DNA of 5,553 nt from Betaproteobacteria bacterium HGW-Betaproteobacteria-20 (GTDB taxonomy: Bacteria > Pseudomonadota > Gammaproteobacteria > Burkholderiales > Methylophilaceae), in assembly GCA_002842195.1 (NCBI GenBank), contig PHCL01000110.1, positions 1 to 5,553 on the forward strand. The letters run 5' to 3'. The translations under genes and the position numbers were made by a program. Position 1 is the first letter of the stretch, and every line of letters begins with the position of its first letter. This document shows positions 1 through 4,958 of this stretch, piece by piece. The notes beneath the pieces are model-generated. The model was not told where the DNA came from, made no database searches, and saw nothing but the letters and a program-made list of their open reading frames with translations.

Positions 1-93
1 GCCCTGAGAGGCGCTTCCAGAAAGGCTCCCAGACCAGTGATATTGAAGCCATGGTAAATCAGCTATTTTTTAGTTTGGATTTTTTTACATTCT
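1..93. other. Unresolved left edge and AT-rich spacer
   Basis: I cannot assign this stretch. Bases 1-57 are open in several frames. The + frame beginning at base 1 stops at TAA 55-57 but uses AGA three times in 18 codons, unlike the neighbouring genes. The + frame beginning at base 3 has better codons but does not stop until 404, running through the palindromic repeat and antisense to phrB, so its continuation is unlikely to be real. On the minus strand, one frame has an ATG at 52-50 with no visible Shine-Dalgarno sequence. The minus frame one base over also looks protein-like, but it follows a TAG with no normal start codon. Bases 58-93 are rich in T with no hairpin, so no terminator is supported. 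The segment could be the end of a neighbouring gene or a gene remnant. Confidence 0.3.
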
Positions 94-206
94 TATTGAT
101 TCGACGCGATTTATATAAGAACCCGTTCGCATTGAGCTTGTCGAAATGTGCGCTTCGACAAGCTCAGCATGAACGGTCATCACGGTTAACTTGTGCTGAA
201 TCAATA
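94..206. repeat. 113-bp imperfect palindrome (REP/MITE-like)
   Basis: This is a nested inverted repeat. The core is a perfect 13-bp stem, TGAGCTTGTCGAA at 133-145 pairing with TTCGACAAGCTCA at 154-166, with an 8-base loop. Outside it, CCGTTC (123-128) pairs with GAACGG (171-176) across a 4-base mismatch on each side. Further out, TATTGATTC (94-102) pairs perfectly with GAATCAATA (198-206), 20 and 21 bases from the core arms. The symmetric spacing suggests one element rather than chance. The core matches a palindrome that I know to be scattered through many proteobacterial genomes. It ends 4 bases beyond the phrB stop, so in RNA it could form a stable hairpin that protects or ends the phrB transcript. 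Neither side has a T-run directly after the stem, so it is not a classical intrinsic terminator. Confidence 0.75.
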
Positions 207-210
207 GATG

Positions 211-1662
211 CTAAATGCTGGTTGATGCGCCTTTGTAAAGTGCCAATGCCCGTTCGCGCTGGCTTGCATGGTCAACAATTGGTGCTGGATATGCGCACCC
301 TGATGACAGGTTCAGCGCTTGCAGGCGTAGGGGCGAAATTAACCAGGGCGCATGTATTTCTTTGTCGTTACATTGCGCTAATTCAGGTACGTATTTGCGA
401 ATAAATTTGCCTTCTGCGTCAAATTTCTCGCTTTGCGTAACGGGGTTAAAAATTCTAAACCATGGCTGGGCATCGCAACCGGTACTTGCCGCCCATTGCC
501 AGCCACCATTGTTGGCACTCAGGTCAAAATCAATCAGTTTTTCAGCAAAATATCGTTCACCCCAGCGCCAGTCCACGAGTAAATCTTTCACTAAAAAACT
601 TGCCGCCACCATGCGCAGGCGATTGTGCATAAAGCCTGTGTTGTTGAGTTGGCGCATTGCCGCATCGACTAGCGGATAACCTGTTTTGCCATCGCACCAG
701 GCCTGAAATAGCGTTTTATCATTCGGAAATGGCAACGTTTCATATTCAGTTTTATATGCCCGGCCAGCCGCGACATGCGGGTGATGATGCAAAATCTGCA
801 TATAAAAATCACGCCAAATCAGTTCGCTGAGCCATGTCAGTGCGCCGGTATCGGCGGCATGCATCGCTTCACGTGCCAGATGCCGAATGGAAACCGTGCC
901 AAATCGCAAATGAACTGATAAATATGAAACACCCTTAATAGCAGGATAATCACGCGCATCTTTGTAGCGGTACATGCGGTTTTTGAAATCTTCAAATAGG
1001 CGTAAGCCGCCACTCATGCCGGTGGGCAGACGCATGCTTGCCAGATTGGTACGTTTAAAGCCCATGCTTTCCAAGCTGGGTAATTCACTCGTCGCTGGCC
1101 TGGCCAAGTTTGTTATGTAATCATCAACAGCATATGGTTTAACATAAAAATCATTGACGGTTTTTAACCACATATTTTTATATGGGGTAAAGACGCCATA
1201 AGGCTTGCCGGTTTGGTTCAGTACCTCATCTTTTTCAAAAATAACCTGGTCTTTGTAATGATAAAAGTTGATGTTTAACTGCTGAAGTTGCTCGGCTACT
1301 TGCGCGTCACGGTTGATAGCGTCTGGTTCGTAATCATGATTGGTAAACACCGCATTCGCTTGCAGTGCGTGTGCAAGCTGTGGAATCTCGGTTTTTGCAC
1401 TGCCGTGCAACACCACTAAATCGCCGCCTTTGACTTGCAGGGCGGTTTTTAGCTCGCATACACTTTCCCAGATAAACTCTACCCGGCGGTCGGCTTTGTT
1501 GTGCAGATGATCAAGTATGTCGGTATCAAACACAAAAGCGCAATATACTTGACTGGAGGTTTTAAGTGCATGGTAGAGCGCTGCATGGTCGTAATCGCGT
1601 AAATCCCGTCTGAACCAAACTAAAGATTTTGTATGGTTCGGTTTTGGAGGCATTGCCGGCAT
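211..1662 (-). CDS. phrB: Deoxyribodipyrimidine photolyase (class I CPD photolyase)
   Basis: This enzyme uses blue or near-UV light and FAD to split cyclobutane pyrimidine dimers in DNA; it is cytoplasmic. The 483 residues are full length (E. coli PhrB has 472). The N-terminal alpha/beta antenna domain opens with LVWFRRDLR (residues 14-22). The C-terminal helical FAD domain carries SELIWRDFY (279-287), GYPLVDAAMRQL (328-339), MHNRLRM (345-351) and NNGGWQWAASTG (384-395). From memory the FAD domain aligns with E. coli PhrB at a constant offset of +6. The dimer-site residues E280, W283, M351, N384 and W390 (E. coli E274, W277, M345, N378, W384) are then all present, favouring CPD over 6-4 repair or cryptochrome function. 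W388 and W365 match E. coli W382 and W359, but F312 falls at W306. The start at 1662 lies 2 bases after the rlmH stop with GAG just upstream, suggesting coupled translation; a second in-frame ATG lies at 1653. Confidence 0.96.
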   Translation of the reverse strand: MPAMPPKPNHTKSLVWFRRDLRDYDHAALYHALKTSSQVYCAFVFDTDILDHLHNKADRRVEFIWESVCELKTALQVKGGDLVVLHGSAKTEIPQLAHALQANAVFTNHDYEPDAINRDAQVAEQLQQLNINFYHYKDQVIFEKDEVLNQTGKPYGVFTPYKNMWLKTVNDFYVKPYAVDDYITNLARPATSELPSLESMGFKRTNLASMRLPTGMSGGLRLFEDFKNRMYRYKDARDYPAIKGVSYLSVHLRFGTVSIRHLAREAMHAADTGALTWLSELIWRDFYMQILHHHPHVAAGRAYKTEYETLPFPNDKTLFQAWCDGKTGYPLVDAAMRQLNNTGFMHNRLRMVAASFLVKDLLVDWRWGERYFAEKLIDFDLSANNGGWQWAASTGCDAQPWFRIFNPVTQSEKFDAEGKFIRKYVPELAQCNDKEIHAPWLISPLRLQALNLSSGCAYPAPIVDHASQRERALALYKGASTSI

Positions 1663-1664
1663 GG

Positions 1665-2132
1665 TTACTCGCGGTGATATGGATGATTGATAACGACCGA
1701 GTACGCGCGATAAAGTTGCTCGGCCAGTAGCACACGAACCATGGCATGTGGCAGTGTGAGTTTAGAAAGCGCCCATAGCCAGTCGGCTTTTTGTTTCACC
1801 GATGTATGCAAGCCATCTGCCCCGCCGATGATTAACGCCACATCACGGCCAGATGCCTGCCAGTCTTTAAACTTGTCTGCCAGTTGCAGCGTGGTGACTT
1901 CCTGGCCGCGTTCATCCAAAGCGATGCAATAGTCTTTACCTACGGCCTCTAAAATACGTTTTGCTTCAATGAGTTGGATGTTTTCTGTGCTATTGCCTGC
2001 GGCGCGCTTTTCGGGTTTGATGTCAATAATTTCAACGCTCGTTTCGCGTGGCATGCGTTTGGTGTATTCTGCACAAGCCGTTTCTACCCAGCTTGGCATT
2101 TTGTGGCCGACAGAGATAATGCGGAGTTTCAA
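1665..2132 (-). CDS. rlmH: 23S rRNA (pseudouridine1915-N3)-methyltransferase RlmH
   Basis: RlmH is a SPOUT-family (trefoil knot) methyltransferase. It uses S-adenosylmethionine to methylate N3 of pseudouridine 1915 in helix 69 of 23S rRNA, acting on assembled 70S ribosomes. The 155 residues equal the E. coli length. Visible family marks are the N-terminal VGHKMPSWV (8-16), the SAM-pocket segment LIIGGADGL (100-108), LTLPH (125-129), and the nearly invariant C-terminus NHPYHRE (149-155). The start codon is TTG (2132-2130). It is supported by the strong Shine-Dalgarno sequence just upstream and because translation from it gives the standard MKL-type N-terminus; no in-frame ATG lies nearby. It is separated from rsfS by 204 bases but lies 2 bases before phrB, with which it is probably co-transcribed. 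I found no convincing promoter ahead of it. Confidence 0.97.
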   Translation of the reverse strand: MKLRIISVGHKMPSWVETACAEYTKRMPRETSVEIIDIKPEKRAAGNSTENIQLIEAKRILEAVGKDYCIALDERGQEVTTLQLADKFKDWQASGRDVALIIGGADGLHTSVKQKADWLWALSKLTLPHAMVRVLLAEQLYRAYSVVINHPYHRE

Positions 2133-2135
2133 AAA

Positions 2136-2143
2136 ATCACCTC
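2136..2143 (-). promoter_or_regulatory. Strong Shine-Dalgarno sequence for rlmH (TTG start)
   Basis: On the minus strand the sequence GAGGTGAT matches 8 consecutive bases of the ideal complement to the 16S rRNA 3' end (GGAGGTGATCC). The TTG start of rlmH follows three bases later, so AGG lies 6-8 bases before the start codon. This site decides the start call and may offset the weaker TTG initiator. The same bases contain the TGA stop of a short upstream reading frame. Confidence 0.85.
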
Positions 2144-2262
2144 TCGTTGTTCCAGTTCTGCCAAAGTCGCTGCGGAACAGCTTTAAGTTGCTGAGGGGGC
2201 AATAATACAGTCAAAACGGCATTCACGGAGAGAGTACTATTGTGACAGAAGTCAGTATTCAC
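2137..2262 (-). CDS. Candidate 41-residue ORF ahead of rlmH (doubtful)
   Basis: A minus-strand frame runs from GTG at 2262 to TGA at 2139-2137, the stop lying inside the rlmH ribosome binding site. It reads as 41 residues, with a short hydrophobic stretch (AVLTVLLPP, 15-23) and a basic, aromatic tail (RLWQNWNNER, 32-41). An alternative GTG start at residue 13 gives 29 residues. AGG lies 5 bases before the first GTG, which is only a weak ribosome binding site. I recognise no family. It could be a small leader-type protein coupled to rlmH, the remnant of a lost gene such as one that once separated rsfS and rlmH, or chance. The stop placed in the rlmH Shine-Dalgarno sequence and the reasonable codons are the only positive signs. 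Confidence 0.18.
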   Translation of the reverse strand: MNTDFCHNSTLSVNAVLTVLLPPQQLKAVPQRLWQNWNNER

Positions 2263-2267
2263 ATTGC

Positions 2268-2295
2268 CTGCATTTCAACTGAGCCTGGAATGCAG
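2268..2295. other. Hairpin in the rsfS-rlmH gap
   Basis: CTGCATT (2268-2274) and AATGCAG (2289-2295) form a perfect 7-bp stem with a 14-base loop. No T-run follows on either strand, so it is not an intrinsic terminator. It lies in the 204-base space between rsfS and rlmH, where it could shape the messenger RNA or simply be chance. I found no convincing sigma70 promoter elsewhere in this gap. Confidence 0.3.
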
Positions 2296-2336
2296 ACGTA
2301 AAAATTGGTACATTGCCGGTCAGGCTTCAGGTTAAA

Positions 2337-2741
2337 CTATTCAGGCTTAATATGCCCACGGCGATTTTCTGCTTCGCCCCATAATTGCTCTAAGTTGTAA
2401 TAAGCACGGGTGGTTGGCACCATAATGTGCACGACAATGTCGTCCAGATCGACCAGCACCCATTCACCTTCTTTTTCACCTTCAGTGCCGCGGATATGGT
2501 AGCCTTTTTCTTTAAGCTTTTCGCGCACGTTATCTGCCACGGCCTTGGCTTGGCGGCTTGAGGTCGCGGATGCAACAATCATGTAGCTGGTCATGCTGGT
2601 GAGTTTCTGCACATCCATCACAGTAATGTCGAAGCCTTTAATATCTTCAATAGCGTCAACTACCGCGCGTTTCATGGTTTCTAAATAGGCTGCGTCTGAT
2701 TTTGCAGTCTTTGATTTTACGGTATTTAAATCTTGTGTCAT
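2337..2741 (-). CDS. rsfS: Ribosomal silencing factor RsfS (RsfA/DUF143 family)
   Basis: RsfS binds ribosomal protein uL14 on the 50S subunit and blocks joining with the 30S subunit, lowering translation when nutrients are scarce. The 134-residue product shows the family core: DIKGFDITVMDV (33-44), SATSSRQAKAVAD (58-70), EGEWVLVDLDDIVVHIM (91-107) and YYNLEQLW (114-121). It is about 29 residues longer than the 105-residue E. coli protein, because of an N-terminal extension rich in Lys, Thr and Asp plus a short charged tail. The start at 2741 follows the panD stop with no gap (TAAATG) and has no visible Shine-Dalgarno sequence, so translation probably depends on ribosomes finishing panD. A second ATG at residue 23 (2675) lies nearer the usual family start but also lacks a good ribosome binding site. 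Its usual neighbour nadD is absent. Confidence 0.95.
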   Translation of the reverse strand: MTQDLNTVKSKTAKSDAAYLETMKRAVVDAIEDIKGFDITVMDVQKLTSMTSYMIVASATSSRQAKAVADNVREKLKEKGYHIRGTEGEKEGEWVLVDLDDIVVHIMVPTTRAYYNLEQLWGEAENRRGHIKPE

Positions 2742-3122
2742 TTAAGCGGCCTGTGCTGGTATAGATTTGCGTTGAGATTGTATACGGTTTTTTTCATCCA
2801 CATACACGAGTTGCGGGCTGAACTTTTCAAGTTCAATTTCGTGGTAAGTTGCGTAGCTGGCAATAATCAAAATATCGCCAGGCGCTGCTTTATGCGCGGC
2901 GGCCCCGTTGACAGAAATAATGCCTGAATTGCGTTCGCCTAATATGGCATAAGTGCTAAAACGCTCGCCATTGGTCACGTTATATAGGTGAATCTGTTCA
3001 TATTCGCAGATGTTAGCTGCTTCGAGTAAAGTTTCATCAATCGCGCAACTGCCTTCATAATGCAGTTCGCTATGCGTAACATGTACGCGGTGCAACTTAG
3101 ATTTAAGCATGGTTCTTTGCAT
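2742..3122 (-). CDS. panD: Aspartate 1-decarboxylase (pyruvoyl-dependent)
   Basis: PanD decarboxylates L-aspartate to beta-alanine, the amine half of pantothenate and so of coenzyme A. It is made as a proenzyme that cleaves itself between Gly24 and Ser25, turning the serine into the catalytic pyruvoyl group. The cleavage motif HYEGSCAID is present at 21-29. Lys9, Arg54, Thr57, Tyr58 and Asn72, known from E. coli PanD for processing or substrate binding, all fall at the same positions here. The 126 residues equal the E. coli length. The start at 3122 (MQRTML) matches the E. coli start (MIRTML); the ATG at residue 5 would remove part of the first strand. A promoter lies in the short gap after panC, and rsfS follows with no gap, so panD-rsfS can be expressed as a separate unit. 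No partner of the PanM/PanZ maturation-factor type is in the window. Confidence 0.97.
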   Translation of the reverse strand: MQRTMLKSKLHRVHVTHSELHYEGSCAIDETLLEAANICEYEQIHLYNVTNGERFSTYAILGERNSGIISVNGAAAHKAAPGDILIIASYATYHEIELEKFSPQLVYVDEKNRIQSQRKSIPAQAA

Positions 3123-3151
3123 GTGCTTAACCGATTGTAAAAAGGGAATGC

Positions 3152-3180
3152 ATTATAGTCTTTTCAAGCACTTAGCGCAA
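3152..3180 (-). promoter_or_regulatory. Predicted sigma70 promoter for panD-rsfS
   Basis: On the minus strand TTGCGC (3180-3175) and a perfect TATAAT (3157-3152) are separated by exactly 17 bases. The -10 box is consensus and the -35 box matches TTGACA at four of six positions. The -35 hexamer is made of the last two panC codons (Leu-Arg). Transcription would begin near 3145, leaving a leader of about 20 bases before the panD ATG at 3122. The leader contains only a weak Shine-Dalgarno candidate (GGTTAAG). No operator-like repeat is visible around it. Confidence 0.7.
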
Positions 3181-4020
3181 AAAATCAATATTATCAATGA
3201 GTCTTGTACTGCCTAACCTGGCTGCAGCAAGCACTACCAGCTGTGTATCGCCAATTGTAGCGGGCGCTAAAGTGAGTGCAGAACGCACGGTAATATAATC
3301 GACCTGCCAGCCGTCGTTATTAAGCGTTTGCATGGCAGCTTGCGTGAGTGCATTAAAATCATCGTTTCCCTGTTGAATGTCGTGCACAATGTGCTTTAAG
3401 CATTGCTGCAACTGGGCGGCCTTTGTTTTTTGTTCGTCGCTGAAATAGCCGTTGCGTGAACTCATGGCTAAACCGCTAGCCTCGCGCATAGTCTCACCGG
3501 CAATAATTTCAATCGGTAAATTAAACTGTTTCACCAAATCTTTAATGATAAATAGTTGCTGAAAATCTTTTATACCAAACACCGCAACTTGCGGCATGAC
3601 AATATTAAATAATTTCAACACTACCGTGGCAACGCCTGCGAAATGCCCTGGCCGAGACACGCCACAAAGCTCAGTAGCTATGAGCGGTGGTGAAATTGTC
3701 ATGGATTGATTTAAACTGACGCCGTCAAAATCTGCATACATTTCAGCTACATCGGGTGCAAAAACAATATCAGCGCCAATCGCGTTAAGCTTTTCACAAT
3801 CGGCTTCCAAAGTGCGCGGGTAACTCGCTAAATCTTCATTTACGCCAAACTGTAGCGGATTTACGAAAATGCTGACTACTGTACACTTGGCGTGTTGTTT
3901 GGCAAGCTCAACCAAGTGGATATGCCCCGCATGCAAGTTACCCATAGTGGGAACAAAACCAATGCTGGACTGGTTTTTAAGTGCATGTCTTAATTCGGCA
4001 ATGCTATGGATTATTTGCAT
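3172..4020 (-). CDS. panC: Pantothenate synthetase (pantoate--beta-alanine ligase)
   Basis: PanC joins pantoate and beta-alanine using ATP, through a pantoyl-adenylate, to give pantothenate in the cytoplasm. It belongs to the nucleotidyltransferase superfamily with HIGH and KMSKS-type signatures. Visible motifs are FVPTMGNLHAGH (22-33, containing the HIGH-like HAGH), IFVNPLQFG (51-59), RPGHFAGVATVV (123-134), KDFQQL (151-156) and the KMSKS-like LAMSSRN (184-190). The 282 residues match the family length (E. coli 283). The residue before KDFQQL is Ile150 where E. coli has Glu, which is a variable position. The start at 4020 gives the usual short lead-in (MQII) to the first strand. No clear Shine-Dalgarno sequence precedes it, and the repeat in the panB-panC gap ends only 6 bases upstream. 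The stop is followed by the panD promoter region. Confidence 0.97.
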   Translation of the reverse strand: MQIIHSIAELRHALKNQSSIGFVPTMGNLHAGHIHLVELAKQHAKCTVVSIFVNPLQFGVNEDLASYPRTLEADCEKLNAIGADIVFAPDVAEMYADFDGVSLNQSMTISPPLIATELCGVSRPGHFAGVATVVLKLFNIVMPQVAVFGIKDFQQLFIIKDLVKQFNLPIEIIAGETMREASGLAMSSRNGYFSDEQKTKAAQLQQCLKHIVHDIQQGNDDFNALTQAAMQTLNNDGWQVDYITVRSALTLAPATIGDTQLVVLAAARLGSTRLIDNIDFLR

Positions 4021-4026
4021 AAATTC

Positions 4027-4097
4027 GTCATTCTCGCGGAAGCGGAAATCCAGTTAAAGTGGTCAATCGCCTAGATTCTGGCCGGCACCAGAATAAC
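4027..4097. repeat. 71-bp inverted-arm repeat with two dRS3-like 20-mers
   Basis: Two 27-base arms face each other, at 4027-4053 and 4071-4097, with 17 bases between; by eye 17 of 27 positions pair, mainly at the arm ends. Each arm contains a 20-base palindromic unit. The one at 4075-4094 is a perfect 7-bp stem (ATTCTGG and CCAGAAT) around a 6-base loop; the one at 4030-4049 is a decayed version starting ATTCTCGC and ending GCGGAAAT. The layout resembles the neisserial dRS3 pattern (ATTCCC, 8 bases, GGGAAT) and the common GTCATTCCCGCG-type repeats of betaproteobacteria. Its homology is inferred, not searched. It fills almost all of the panB-panC gap and ends 6 bases before the panC start, so it forms the panC leader in any shared transcript. 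Confidence 0.7.
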
Positions 4098-4106
4098 AGC
4101 AAAAGG

Positions 4107-4949
4107 TTAGTAGCTATGTTCTTGTGCAGGAAAACTTTTATCTTTAACCGCCCGTACATAATTAGTAATGGCTTGCTGAATGCTGTTTGTATCCTGCAAA
4201 AAGTTTTTCACAAACCTAGGGCTTTTGAATTCACTGGGATCCTTGCCGGAAACCCCGGTATAAATACCCAATAAATCTTGTATCACCAACACTTGCCCAC
4301 TGCAATCAACACCGGCACCGATGCCGATGGTAGGCGCCACAATGCTTTCTGTGATTTTTTTGGCCAGCGCCGCTGGCACCATTTCCAGTAATACAAAGCT
4401 TACGCCTGCATCACTCATGGCTTTTGCATCATTTAGAATCTGTTCGGCGGATGCTTCAGTTTTCCCCTGAATTCTGTAGCCACCAAGCTGGTTTACAGAT
4501 TGCGGTGTAAAGCCTAAATGCGCACATACTGGAATACCGCGCTCAACCAGGTAACGTGCGGTTTCTACTTTGCTGCCACCGCCTTCAAATTTCACCATGT
4601 GCGCGCCAGATTTAATTAACCACACAGCATTTTTAAAAGCGGCTTCGTTATCATGTTCATAGCTGCCAAGTGGCATATCAGCCATAATTACCGTATTTGG
4701 CGCACCTGCAGATACACTTTTGGTGTGGTAAGTCATGTGGTGCATGCTGACGTTCAGGGTGTTTTCCGCACCTTGCAACACCATGCCGAGCGAGTCACCT
4801 ACCAGCAAAATATCTACACCAGCCAATTCCATGAGTTTGGCAAAAGTGGAGTCGTAGCAGGTGAGCATGGCAATTTTTTCGCCAGAGGCAGCTTTTTTCT
4901 GAAGCTCTGTTAAATTGGGTCCGGTCAAATTGGGTGCTGTTGAATTCAT
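4107..4949 (-). CDS. panB: 3-methyl-2-oxobutanoate hydroxymethyltransferase (ketopantoate synthase)
   Basis: PanB transfers a hydroxymethyl group from 5,10-methylenetetrahydrofolate to alpha-ketoisovalerate, giving ketopantoate, the first committed step to pantothenate. It is a Mg-dependent TIM-barrel enzyme that usually forms decamers. The 280 residues (E. coli 264) carry LTCYD (29-33), LLVGDSLGMVLQG (48-60), ADMPLGSY (90-97), MVKFEGG (118-124), CAHLGFTPQS (142-151), LLEMVP (187-192) and IGIGAG (208-213), ending in the typical PAQEHSY. D52 and D91 match the metal-binding aspartates, K120 and E122 the substrate-site lysine and acidic residue, and E189 the proposed general base. The start at 4949 is 9 bases after the kinase stop and has no clear Shine-Dalgarno sequence, so coupling is likely. 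Residues 5-14 hold a doubled five-residue unit (APNLT, GPNLT) ahead of the conserved fold. Confidence 0.97.
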   Translation of the reverse strand: MNSTAPNLTGPNLTELQKKAASGEKIAMLTCYDSTFAKLMELAGVDILLVGDSLGMVLQGAENTLNVSMHHMTYHTKSVSAGAPNTVIMADMPLGSYEHDNEAAFKNAVWLIKSGAHMVKFEGGGSKVETARYLVERGIPVCAHLGFTPQSVNQLGGYRIQGKTEASAEQILNDAKAMSDAGVSFVLLEMVPAALAKKITESIVAPTIGIGAGVDCSGQVLVIQDLLGIYTGVSGKDPSEFKSPRFVKNFLQDTNSIQQAITNYVRAVKDKSFPAQEHSY

Positions 4950-4958
4950 TAAGGTGGC

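Noticed and set aside
123..176. Intrinsic terminator for phrB
   Set aside because: The stem is strong but no T-run follows directly on either strand, so it is described as a repeat.
3..404. Long open + strand frame crossing the palindrome and the 3' end of phrB
   Set aside because: Most of it is translated repeat and antisense to the well-supported photolyase gene; no family likeness past about base 80.
2190..2225. Sigma70 promoter for rlmH using TTGACT on the minus strand
   Set aside because: No acceptable -10 box occurs 16-18 bases downstream; the nearby TATTAT lacks a -35 box at proper spacing.
2242..2301. 19-residue + strand ORF with GTG start and GGAGAG upstream
   Set aside because: Too short, antisense to the local transcription direction, and no recognisable product.
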